Positions 16,473 to 25,197 of a stretch of 64,000 nucleotides of DNA are shown in pieces. The stretch is from assembly GCF_020193655.1 (NCBI RefSeq), contig NZ_JADYVE010000012.1:62001-126000 (forward strand), read 5' to 3'. The stretch comes from Ensifer sp. IC3342. GTDB lineage: Bacteria > Pseudomonadota > Alphaproteobacteria > Rhizobiales > Rhizobiaceae. The notes beneath the pieces were generated by a model, which made no database searches, was not told the DNA's origin, and saw only the letters and a program-made list of their open reading frames with translations. Both the position numbers and the translations under genes were made by a program. Within the stretch, counting starts at the first letter, position 1. Every line of letters starts with the position of its first letter.

Positions 16473-17351
16473 TCAGACTGGCGGAATGCCAGTCGTTTGA
16501 AGTCCGGGAAGGTAGCCGGCTGCTGCCTGGGCTTTGGCGGCGGCAGTGATGATCGCCCGCTTGTCGTTGTTCAACGCCTTGAGCCAGCTTTCCAGATAGG
16601 TCGCGGTGTTGTCGCGAGGATCGTGGGCCACCCTGAGATCGGCGCAGAGGAATGAAGCTGAGAGCTCGGCAACCAGCTCCTCGATCGCGTAGCTTTCACT
16701 GCCGAAGCGGCCGCTCAAGCCACGGTCGAGGCGATGCTTAGCGCCTGACCAGTGCAATATTTCGTGAAGCAAGGTCGGGTAAAGGTGAACCTCGTCGACG
16801 AAGCGTGCCCGATCGGGCATGAGGATGTCGTCGGGGGCGGGACGGTAGCAGGCGGTTGTTCCGCCGTAGGTGATCGCCGCGCCGGTGTTGCGGACGAAAG
16901 TTTCGACGGTCTCAAGATGCGGGACTGCCATTGCCGGCAGCTCCTCCACCGGCCGATAGAACCGGTCTGGAAGGTTCTCGATCTGCTCGACATTGAAGAC
17001 CGTGTAACCCTTGAGATAGGGAATTGCGCGTTCGTCATCTTCGCGCTCCTTGGGGGTGAAGGTGCCGTACTTGACGACAAGGGAGCCTTTCTCGCCCTTT
17101 CGGACCTGGCCACCGAGGTCCTGGGCTTGGCGGTAGGTCATCCAGGTGTTTTCCTCGTAGCCGGCGAGCTCACTTGCGAGCCACAGCATCAGAACATTGA
17201 TCCCGCGATAGGCTTCGCCGGTGGCGCGGCGCGGAACGAGGGAGCCGCGGCTGTTTCCGCGCCAGGGCCGGATCCACGGCCTTGTGCCGGCTTCAAGCTG
17301 CTCGATGATGGCATCGGTGATGCGCTGGTAGGTGTCCTTGATGCTCTGCAT
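16473..17351 (-). CDS. ArdC-like antirestriction protein / zincin metallopeptidase
   Basis: A 292-residue protein of the ArdC type: an N-terminal single-strand DNA-binding domain (DUF1738-like, TGEAYRGINVLMLWLASE near 50-68) and a C-terminal zincin-like peptidase domain with the metal motif HEILHWSGAKHR. ArdC proteins protect incoming plasmid DNA during conjugation. ATG 17351 has GGAG eight bases upstream. The frame continues upstream to 17426 without a better start. It is next to the parS array and transcribed in the same direction as repABC. Confidence 0.9.
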   Translation of the reverse strand: MQSIKDTYQRITDAIIEQLEAGTRPWIRPWRGNSRGSLVPRRATGEAYRGINVLMLWLASELAGYEENTWMTYRQAQDLGGQVRKGEKGSLVVKYGTFTPKEREDDERAIPYLKGYTVFNVEQIENLPDRFYRPVEELPAMAVPHLETVETFVRNTGAAITYGGTTACYRPAPDDILMPDRARFVDEVHLYPTLLHEILHWSGAKHRLDRGLSGRFGSESYAIEELVAELSASFLCADLRVAHDPRDNTATYLESWLKALNNDKRAIITAAAKAQAAAGYLPGLQTTGIPPV

Positions 17352-17572
17352 TGCCGTCTCCTTCCGTTGGTTGACGGCAAAAAACGGAGATAGCCGAAGC
17401 GAGCCTACGCACCCGTAGGGCCGCAACAGAGTGGAGGACCGCGCCAGCGGTTGCGTGGGGGAGGGGCTATCGTAGCTTGTTCGTCAAATCACCCAACGGA
17501 AGGAGAGGGCGCAGAACATCGGCGCCTCCTGCTCACGGATAGCTCTTGCAGCTGAAAGAGCCGGTGGGCCGG

Positions 17573-18622
17573 TTACCGCTCGCGATCGTCGTCATCACGC
17601 TCCCGACTGCGCTGTGCCGCCATTTGCGCCTCGATTTCCTTCAACTCCGGGCTATGGTCCTGTTGTGGCTGCCGCGCTGGCGCCCCCTGCGATTGCGCCT
17701 CCTGAGTGGGCTGCTCTCGCCTCACTCGGGAAAGGTCCGACCGGGCAGTGAAGGTGATCTCCCCGTCGTCCGGCAACCTCTCCGGCAGATCCGCGCGATC
17801 GGCGACGACAATCCCTTGATCGGTCACAAGGCTGGCAACGCGATTGTCGTGGCCGAGAACCGTTCCTGTGATCTCCTCGCCGGCGCGGGCGGCGCGGACA
17901 TGGTGTTGCAAGGGCTCTTCGCCGACCTCCCGCAAGTCTTCGAATGCGGATCGGAGAGCCTCCCGGCGCCCCGGATTCATCGCGTCCTCAATGACGTGCT
18001 TCATCGCGGGACTGGACGGGTCGTTCGTGGTCTCGATCGACGCCTCGATCATGCGCGGCTTGGTGATCACAGAGAAGTCGATTTCGCGGCCGTAGTGGCG
18101 GCCCAGCTCGGAAATAAACGCTTCCTGGGCACGTCCGTTTCCCTCTCTGAATGGATGCACATAGTTCAGCTCTGAGAGGACTTTCCCGGCGCGCTCAGCG
18201 AACTCCTCAGGCGTTGCATTGCGAAGGGCCTCTGGATCTCGGATCGGCTTCAGCGCCTCGTCCAGACCCATTTCTATGCGCGAGCCGGGCAGGAAGGACG
18301 TGCTGCCCTTAGAGAGGCCGCCGATCGGCTCTACGCGCTGACCCTCAACGACGGGACTTTCGTTGCGCGTATGACCGGCCCATTCGTACACATCCTGAAA
18401 AAATAGCCGTGAATCGCCTTCAGGTGAGCGTTGTCGAAATCGCCTTGCGGGCCGTCTCCTTCAGCAACTTCCGCCATCCGCACGGCGGTCGCGCGATACT
18501 CTTTCACGCGCAACTCGGAATGGGTTTCAATTCCCCATCTGTTTTTCAGAACGTTCGTCCGGTCTGGATCGTCCGAGGTGTTGGGTTAGGTGTAGGAACC
18601 TTTGGGGCGTTCATCAGCCATG
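17573..18622 (-). pseudogene. Fic-domain AMP transferase, broken twice
   Basis: The full-length gene should start at ATG 18622 (MADERPKGSYT) and end at 17573. Codon 12 is TAA (18587-18589) where relatives carry Tyr, and the frame continues unbroken behind it (PNTSDDPDRTNVLKNRWGIE). A second lesion lies at a run of six A on the plus strand (18398-18403): the frame needs a shift to pass from AIHGYFF to QDVYEWAGHTRNESP. Behind it the catalytic Fic motif HPFREGNGRAQ is intact. A Gln-rich, highly charged C-terminus follows. Fic enzymes AMPylate targets such as gyrase. The antitoxin gene is directly upstream. The A-run lesion could be a sequencing error. The stop codon is harder to explain that way. 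Confidence 0.85.
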
Positions 18623-18675
18623 GCGAAGCTCAACAAAAAGCCGCCAGCTCTCAGCGGGCCGCCTTGATCGGGAGG

Positions 18676-18879
18676 TTATCTGACAGGCGGCTCGATCATG
18701 AGCTGCCGGTATTCCTCGCGGGTGATGTCGCCGGCGACATAACGCGCGGTCGCCTCCTCGAGGACAGGATCGTGAACATAGCCCTGCCGGATATTGGCAG
18801 CGCGCGCCTGCTCGGCGGCCTTGCGCCGCTTCTCGATGGCTTCCGGGGAACGATCCGGACGGCGGGAATGCACGTTCAT
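18676..18879 (-). CDS. VbhA-type antitoxin of the Fic module
   Basis: A 67-residue protein matching the VbhA antitoxin family, which obstructs the Fic active site. ATG 18879 has GGAG nine bases upstream, and the longer frame to 19017 has no support. The family helix and end are clear (ARYVAGDITREEYRQLM). The inhibitory motif in VbhA is S-x-x-x-E-G. The aligned positions here are A28-x-x-x-Q32-G33 (ANIRQG), so both the Ser and the ATP-blocking Glu are lost. This fits relaxed selection after the toxin gene broke. It lies 53 bases before the fic start, same strand. Confidence 0.82.
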   Translation of the reverse strand: MNVHSRRPDRSPEAIEKRRKAAEQARAANIRQGYVHDPVLEEATARYVAGDITREEYRQLMIEPPVR

Positions 18880-18998
18880 CGGCAAATCTCCGGTACGGGC
18901 CACCCTAGCAGGAAAAATGCTGAAACTCCAGCACTTTGCCGGATTCTCCGGCCTTTCGAAGGTGGGCGCCCGGCTGCTCGCCGGGCGCTGTGAACGGT

Positions 18999-19331
18999 TT
19001 AATCGCGGGGTTCCCATTCGATGATCGCCTGCAGGGAGGCGTCGTCCTGGCCGGGGAACCGGCCGAGATTGGCGTTGTAGCGAAGCTTGCGGATCGAGAG
19101 GGTGTAGTACGGCTTGCCGTCCTGGTTATCTTTTTTCCAGATGCCGCCGACCTCGATGTCATGGCCGCGCGGTGACTTGGCGTAGATGCGGTGCGTCGGA
19201 GCCTTTTCATTGTCGGACGCGAACGGCACAACCTTGATGTCCATGTCGCGGTCGATGGTGGAGATGAGGCCGGCGCCCTTTGCGGTGTCGAGGTTGTCGC
19301 CGTCGAACTGGATGTAGTTGGTGATGTTCAT
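18999..19331 (-). CDS. DUF736 family protein
   Basis: A 110-residue protein of the DUF736 family, common on rhizobial and other alphaproteobacterial plasmids near ardC and partition genes. It is a mostly beta-strand small protein (ISTIDRDMDIKVVPFAS, EVGGIWKKDNQDGKPYYTLS). ATG 19331 has GGAG eight bases upstream. An in-frame GTG lies nine bases earlier. The function is unknown. It is first in a run of minus-strand genes leading through vbhA, fic and ardC to the replication operon. Confidence 0.85.
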   Translation of the reverse strand: MNITNYIQFDGDNLDTAKGAGLISTIDRDMDIKVVPFASDNEKAPTHRIYAKSPRGHDIEVGGIWKKDNQDGKPYYTLSIRKLRYNANLGRFPGQDDASLQAIIEWEPRD

Positions 19332-19811
19332 GTCTTTCACTCCTCTCTGGTGGTTGCGATGATCGTTCCAAAGGCACGGCGGAAAGCGGTGCCCACCGAA
19401 GGCCGGAGCGTCAGCGGAGGAGGCGAGAGGACGCGAACGTGCTGGTCGCCGATCATTTTTCCAAGATAGCTACGGGCTGCGACGCCACAGCGCCAAAACT
19501 TGCCGTCTTTCAACGCTATTGAAAAAACCTCATAAACCAAACAGGTGCAACAACGTGCTACACGCAAAAGCCTTTAAGGCGCGTGTTAGGCCGAGAATGC
19601 CCTTATTTCTTAATGGTTTTCCGTGTTTTTGCTGATCTTACGACGCCGCCTTTGAGGTCCCAAGGCTGAAGCAAGTTGCTGCAACAGTTCCTGAAACGCA
19701 AGAAAACCCGGGCGGGAAGGGGAGTTTGATGGTGTGGAACGGCCCTCCGAGCCGTCGCGGAAGATGACTATGCTGGTTCTCGAAGCGTCGGCATCAAGAA
19801 GGGGATACGCC
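19332..19811. other. Intergenic region left of the first IS110 copy
   Basis: About 480 bases. It should hold the promoter of the DUF736 gene and, near its right end, the left end of the IS110 element. Minus-strand frames here have no family resemblance. A small hairpin (ACGGCCCTCCGAGCCGT) lies at about 19739. Confidence 0.4.
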
Positions 19812-20844
19812 ATGGAAGGTATAGCAACCGTAGGACTGGATCTGGCGAAGAACACGTTCCAGGTTCATGCCGTGAATGCAGTTGGAGAAGTGATAGTTCG
19901 GCGCGCCTTACGCCGGTCGCAGGTCTTGGCTTTCTTTGAAAGGTTGCCGCCCTGTCTCGTTGGTATGGAGGCGTGTGGAAGTGCGCACTATTGGGCTCGG
20001 GAGATCGGCGCAATGGGGCACACAGTGCGCTTGATGCCAGCCGCCTATGTGAAAGCCTATGTCAAACGGAATAAGACGGATGCGGCGGACGCCGAGGCGA
20101 TCTGCGAGGCCGTGACCCGCCCAACGATGCGATACGTTGCAGTCAAAGGGGCGGCAGGAGCAGGCGGCGGCCATCATCTTGAGAACTCGCGACTTGCTCA
20201 CGCGACAACGAACACAATCCATCAATGTCCTGCGTGGTCATATGGCCGAGCTGGGGGTAATTGCCGCGGCCGGCGCGAAGAGCTGCGGCAAGCTGATTGC
20301 GATTGTACGAGACGATGCCGACGACAGGCTGCCGGCAATGGCGAGAGAGGCGCTAGCCGAGATCGCAGACCAGATCGAAAGCCTCAATGAGAAGATCGCC
20401 GCTTTGGAGCGCAAGATCGTTGCCACGGTGAGGCAGGATGAAGTCGCGCGGCGCCTGACAGCAATTCCCGGTGTCGGTCCGATCACAGCAGCGACAGTGA
20501 GGGCGGCAGTGCCCCATCCCGGAGGCTTTCGGAGCGGCAGGGACTTCGCTGCCTGGATCGGCTTGACACCACGGTCCAACTCGAGCGGCGGAAAGGAGAA
20601 ACTCGGTTCGATCTCGAAACGCGGAAATCCTCAGCTGCGCTCGCTATTGGTCGTCGGTGCAATGGCAATCCTGAAGCTATCGCGGAATGGCTTTGGAATG
20701 CCGCCGTGGGTGGCCGCCCTTCAACAGCGGCGTCCGTTCAAGGTTGTCGCCACGGCAATGGCGAACAAGATGGCAAGGGTCATTTGGGCCTTGATGATGA
20801 AGGGTGAACAATACAGTGCGCCCACAGCGATGATGAAACCATAA
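19812..20844 (+). pseudogene. IS110-family transposase, frameshifted (copy 1)
   Basis: The N-terminal RuvC-like DEDD half starts at ATG 19812 (MEGIATVGLDLAKNTFQVHA) and includes NKTDAADAEAICEA with the later acidic residues. At about 20145 the frame shifts from RYVAVKG to SKGRQEQAAAI, and the second half continues to 20844 with the helix-hairpin and C-terminal serine domain (LTAIPGVGPITAATV, FAAWIGLTPRSNSSGGKE, ISKRGNPQLRSLLV). IS110 enzymes normally come from one frame, so this copy is probably dead. Confidence 0.85.
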
Positions 20845-21371
20845 CGTCACACACTATTCCGGCGATTCCGCCGGATCATGGCAAGGTGCTTTCTGTTGAT
20901 GAATCGAAGGAGCGTCATCCCAGTGCAAATCAGACCGTTCCCCTCTTTGCGCATGGGAGCGCGTGAGTTTGATTAGGCGATTTGTGCTGCGGATATCATC
21001 ATGGCCAGCGGTTTTGACCGCGCAACAGGCCGGACATATGACCGCACCGGTCCACAGATTCAAAGACAGGAGTGGCCCTTGCCAAGCGGGCCGTTCCACA
21101 TATGAGGGGAGGGGGAATCGGGCCTCCCCTCAACATGATTGTGGGCCAGGTTGATTCTGGCCCACGGTCATCGGCGGTTGTGAAGCGGGAATGGCCGATC
21201 ACGCGGGAGGAACGTGACCGGCCCGCGACTGATGTCACTCAGCCGCTTGGGGGAACTGCTCGTCTTCCGCGGTGCTCTCGGCTCCAAGCTCCTGTTCCGC
21301 CTCGGCGGGGGCTATACGAAGCGGGAAGGATATCCAGCCGACCAAAGCAACGTCCAACGGCGTTTCGCTCG
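20845..21371. other. Intergenic region with IS end and gene debris
   Basis: About 530 bases. It begins with the probable right end of IS110 copy 1. Near 21235-21375 the minus strand reads ETPLDVALVGWISFPLR and then EAEQELGAESTAEDEQF to a stop, an acidic gene tail without a clear beginning. No intact gene. Confidence 0.4.
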
Positions 21372-21590
21372 TCAAAAAAGATCGCGCTTTACCGATCTAC
21401 CGGCTTCCTCGTATGCAGCCAGCCCGCCGATGAACTGCACGCGCTTGTCCGTCGCCGGAATCATTTCCTCGGTGAGTGCTCGCCGGATCGAATGAGGATC
21501 GCGGTTCCAAGAGGTGAGCGAGTTCCAGACGGCCACCTGTCTTTCGTGATCATCGCTCACCGTGAAGGCCGATATCTGCGCAGCGGGGGA
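21372..21590 (-). pseudogene. Fragment of a ParB-like plasmid protein
   Basis: The minus strand codes ISAFTVSDDHERQVAVWNSL, then IRRALTEEMIPATDKRVQFI, then AYEEAGRSVKRDLF and a stop. This matches the middle of the large ParB/RepB/Spo0J-family proteins found on rhizobial plasmids next to DUF736 and ardC genes. Both the N-terminal nuclease-like domain and the C-terminus are missing. Upstream homology is lost by about 21590. Confidence 0.6.
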
Positions 21591-21888
21591 GAGGGGGGCA
21601 AGGGGACAAATCGGAGGGAGATCACCCGCCCGAAGGGGCGACGCAAAATCCGCCTCGAGCGGATCCGCGTCGATCCTGCACGGAGCGAGCTAAGGGCGAG
21701 CGGAGGAAGGACGGGGAGACCGATTTTCCCCTTGCAGGGGAGAGGGGGCAGAGCGCCCTTTCCCCACCTAAGGGGACAATGAGCATACCATGCGCAGGCA
21801 TAGCCGAAGCCAGTTCGCGCACCGCTTGACCGGTTAAAAGGGCAGCCGCAGCAGGTTTAGCATAGCGCCGCCCGAAGGGCGGAAACCG
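21591..21888. other. Low-information region before IS110 copy 2
   Basis: About 300 bases of G/A-rich sequence with several short runs (GGGGGAGAGGGGGG and similar) and no gene-like frame. It separates the ParB fragment from the probable left end of the intact IS110 element. Confidence 0.4.
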
Positions 21889-23124
21889 GGACCGACATGG
21901 GATAATTGCGGTCAGTGCTATGCTGCCGCTGTTTCACAACCCGGGAGCAGGCCATGGAACAGTTCGTCGGACTGGACGTATCGCAGGACATCACACACGT
22001 GTGCGCCATTGGCAACGATGGCAAGATCGTTTGGCAGGGCACATGTTTTTCGACCCCGGACGGGATTTCAGGGGCGATCAAGGCCAAGGCGCCGAATGCG
22101 ATCCGGATAGGACTGGAGAGCGGTCCGCTGTCCACCTGGCATTGGCACGCGCTCAAAGCGGAAGGATTGCCGATCGTCTGTCTGGACGCCCGCCATGCCA
22201 AGGCGGCCTTGAACATGCAGATGAACAAGACCGACAAGAACAATGCTCATGGCCTGGCACAAATCGTCAAGGCTGGCTGGTATCGTGAAGTCGGTGTCAA
22301 AAGCTTCGACAGTCACACGGTTCGATCGATGCTGGGGGCGCGGGCTCAACTCGTCGCCATGCGCGTTGAAGTGAGCAACCAAATCAGGGGAATGCTGAAG
22401 ACCTTCGGCGTTGTCCTCAGGCGACGCGACGGACTGCCGTTCGAAACACTGGTCAGCGACGCGTGCGCGCCAGATGCTGGTCGCGTAAGTCATACCGTTC
22501 GCGCCTTGCTCACGGTCTACTCGGGCTTGAAGCAGCAAATTCTCTGCTTCGACCGAGAGCTGGCGCGTTATGCCAGGGGAAACGCGACATGCCGGCAGCT
22601 GATGACCATTCCGGGGATTGGGCTGTTGACGGCGATCGCCTTCATCACCGCAATCGATGATCCGGTGAGGTTCGCAAAGTCGAGCAGCGTTGGTGCCCAT
22701 CTCGGCCTGACGCCCAGGCGCTATCAGTCGGGCGAGGCCGACCACAAGGGCAAGATCTCCAAATGTGGAGATCCTCTCGTCCGTGCCTACCTGTTCGAGG
22801 CCGCGACCACCTTGTTGACGCGGGTCGAGAAATGGTCGGCGCTCAAGGCCTGGGGTCTGCGGATCGCGAAGAAGAGCGGCATGAAAAAAGCAGCTGTCGC
22901 CGTTGCCCGTAAGATGGCCGTCATAATGCACCGTTTGTGGGCGACTGGCGGAACGTTCCGATGGTCGTCGAGCGCGGCAATCGAGACCGCTTAGGGGCGT
23001 CTCGATCGATCACCAGATCCGTCACCTGACGGCAGCCCTGTCCCTTGCCGGGACGAAGCAGTGGTAATCCCGCGGGGGCAGTTGCGAGTCTTCTAAAACG
23101 GAATCGCGCGACCGACATTGGGAA
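21889..23124 (+). mobile_element. IS110-family element, copy 2, apparently complete
   Basis: The element holds one intact transposase. Similar short sequences lie outside it in direct orientation: GACCGACATGGGA at about 21890 and GACCGACATTGGGA at about 23110, which may mark the ends. IS110 elements lack classic terminal inverted repeats. The noncoding stretches on both sides of the gene (about 60 and 120 bases) are where a bridge RNA would be encoded. The ends are approximate. Confidence 0.5.
21954..22994 (+). CDS. IS110-family transposase (copy 2, intact)
   Basis: A 346-residue DEDD recombinase. The N-terminal RuvC-like domain begins MEQFVGLDVSQDITHVCAIG, with the acidic MNKTDKNNAHGLAQI segment near residue 88. 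The C-terminal part has the MTIPGIGLLTAIAFITAIDD hairpin and the serine-containing transposase_20 region (HLGLTPRRYQSGEADHKGKI). No frameshift or stop interrupts it. It is the only undamaged one of the four IS110 transposases here. The ATG at 21954 follows GGGAGCAGGCC and fits the family start. The frame reaches back to 21906. Confidence 0.92.
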   Translation: MEQFVGLDVSQDITHVCAIGNDGKIVWQGTCFSTPDGISGAIKAKAPNAIRIGLESGPLSTWHWHALKAEGLPIVCLDARHAKAALNMQMNKTDKNNAHGLAQIVKAGWYREVGVKSFDSHTVRSMLGARAQLVAMRVEVSNQIRGMLKTFGVVLRRRDGLPFETLVSDACAPDAGRVSHTVRALLTVYSGLKQQILCFDRELARYARGNATCRQLMTIPGIGLLTAIAFITAIDDPVRFAKSSSVGAHLGLTPRRYQSGEADHKGKISKCGDPLVRAYLFEAATTLLTRVEKWSALKAWGLRIAKKSGMKKAAVAVARKMAVIMHRLWATGGTFRWSSSAAIETA

Positions 23125-23600
23125 GCACAGCATCCGATGCCATGATGTGGCGAGCACCGGTCTCGACCACGGAGAGAACAGTGAATCCGGCAAGAGCAGG
23201 CTGAGAAAAAACACTTGATCGTTCCGCCCTCGGCAACCCTACGGCGCTCTCATGACGATCACGGATGAATGTGCACGTGTTTATTCTCGCATCAAAGCCA
23301 GCGCTGACGCAAGATGACGACCTGGCTGGTGTGCTGCGCGACTGTCGCCTGACAACGATTGATCACGCACTCATCCGCGGATTGGTTACCGCACGACCCT
23401 GTTCCGTCGTGGACCTGCCTCCTTCAACCTGGCGGGCATCGGATTTCCTGCCCCAGCGCCGTATCGAGGATTGTCCTACGTCGATCAGACCGCGCAGCAC
23501 GCCACCCAGGTCCTATGTCCTTCCCCTGAATCCCAGCTTCCTTCCCTGCAAACCGCGCGCTCCGGGCTGCGCAACCCCGACCAGCTTCGCCCTGTGCGCG
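23125..23600. other. Intergenic region between IS110 copies 2 and 3
   Basis: About 475 bases. A plus-strand frame from 23265 exists but has the composition of noncoding sequence and no family resemblance. It probably contains the right end of copy 2 and the 3' noncoding end of copy 3. Confidence 0.4.
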
Positions 23601-24654
23601 CTACCCTCGAGCCTCAGAGGCAACGACAGGCGTTTGCCGCGCGATATCCCAGATGAAGCCGGCAAGCTCTCGCGCGACCGCCGTGACGACTTTGACCGTC
23701 GGTTTTCCGGCCGCAGCCAGGCGCCGGAACTTGGCGCAAAGGCGTACCTGCGCTTTCCAGGCAATCGCGTTGATCTCATGCGCGATTGCGGTGTTGCGCC
23801 GTCGCAATGCCAGTCCCTCCCTGGCGAGAAATGTGCCATGCGGACTCGATGAGCATCGTGCGGGCAGCGGCATTGCCGGTCCGGGTGATCTCCCCACGCC
23901 TGATGCTCTTTCCGGTCGAGTGCTCGGCGGGAACAAGACCGAGCCATGCCATCAGCTGTTTGGGACTTGTGAAGCGATCGAGATCGCCGATCTCCGCCAC
24001 AAGCGTCACCGCCGCAATCAATTTTACACCTCGCAAGGCCTGAAGCGCTTCGACGATCGGCGCCAGCGTCCAGTCCGAAACCGCCTCGGCCAATACGTCT
24101 TCCAGCCGCTCGCAGCATGCCTCGAGGTCGTGGATGCGTCGCTTGTATTCCTCGAAGACAAACTGCTGATGTGGGAACGCGAATGTCAGCTCGGCCAACC
24201 AGTTCCAGTAGGACTTGCCCCAGATCGACTTACCGGTGAACCGCCGGTCATGGCGCAACAGGAAACTCTTCAACGCCGCTTTTGCGGCGGAAAGGTCTGT
24301 CTTGGCCTGTCGGCGCGCACGCACGACGTCCCGGATCGCCTCATGGGCCTCATCCGGAACCCAGACGGCAACAAGTTCGCCGGCGCGCAACAGACGGGCC
24401 AGCATGACGGTACAGTCAATCCCGACTTTCCGGAGATAGCGATAGATGACAAAGCCACAAGGGCCGGATTCGTAGCAGACGCAAAGCTCGAAACCGCCCT
24501 GAGCGATTTTCTTCAGCGCCGCGTGCAACGCTTCTGGTCGGTTCGCCACCGTGCCGAAATAGCGAACCTCCCGGTCGTTGCCTTCATCTGCCACCGCAAT
24601 GGCGACCGTCTCCTGATGAACGTCGAGGCCGATGTACTTCCTTCCCGCCGACAT
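23601..24654 (-). pseudogene. IS110-family transposase, frameshifted (copy 3)
   Basis: The N-terminal part starts at ATG 24654 (MSAGRKYIGLDVHQETVAIA) and runs through WVPDEAHEAIRDVVRARRQA, VKLIAAVTLVAEIGDLDRFT and LMAWLGLVPAEHSTGKSIRR. It loses frame near 23820, just after ESAWH. The C-terminal end continues in another frame (NTAIAHEINAIAWKAQVRLC and on to 23601). It belongs to a different IS110 subgroup from copies 1, 2 and 4. The single shift makes it inactive unless read through. Confidence 0.85.
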
Positions 24655-25197
24655 GTGAGCTTCCTTTCTGTTGCTCGTCCACAAAGAGCACATTCAAAAA
24701 GCTCCGAACTCGGCGCAAGTGATCGTCATCGGGTCAACCTGGCGGGCGCGGGTTGCCTTCGGCTGCTCCGCTCCCTGTCGGTCGCTGCGGCCGCTTGCCG
24801 GCCTGTGCCGGCGCGGCTGGAAAACGCCTCGCGCGACTACGCTGAACTTCTCAACAGGGTGGAGTCCGGAAGTTCGTCGGGATGGTGCCGAGTGACTGCT
24901 GTGACCATAGTTGCGGACGTTTTTGTCCAAATCCGTTTGACTGTCGACCCAGAATGCACGCATTCAAGCCCTACAGGCGCACCGCTGGTCGACAGATCGA
25001 TCGTGGCGACCTGGTGCGGAACGCCGATTTCCTCGAGAAGGATCCGGATCCCCAGCGAACAGGATCGGGGAGCATGAAAGATGGTGTAACGGGCGGATCC
25101 CGGCCCGCCAGGTTTGAAGGGCCGGTGGTCGTCCCTCACAATGATGGTGTCGCGGAGTCAGGAGTGGCCTGCTCCATAGCAGCACGGAGAGACGACC
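24655..25197. other. Region between IS110 copies 3 and 4
   Basis: About 540 bases with no intact gene. A minus-strand glutathione S-transferase fragment is listed separately. The rest should include the left ends of two IS110 copies. GGAGAGACGACC just before 25198 gives the ribosome binding site of copy 4. Confidence 0.4.
24977..25091 (-). pseudogene. Glutathione S-transferase N-terminal fragment
   Basis: The minus strand codes RYTIFHAPRSCSLGIRILL followed by EEIGVPHQVATIDLSTSG, the first beta-alpha-beta unit of the thioredoxin-like N-domain of bacterial glutathione S-transferases, including the catalytic-region PxSCS pattern. No start codon and no continuation are present. It is a leftover of a gene cut by IS activity. 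Confidence 0.6.

Noticed and set aside
23265-23852. 195-codon plus-strand frame overlapping IS110 copy 3
   Set aside because: Its second half is antisense to a recognised transposase and its first half has no family match.
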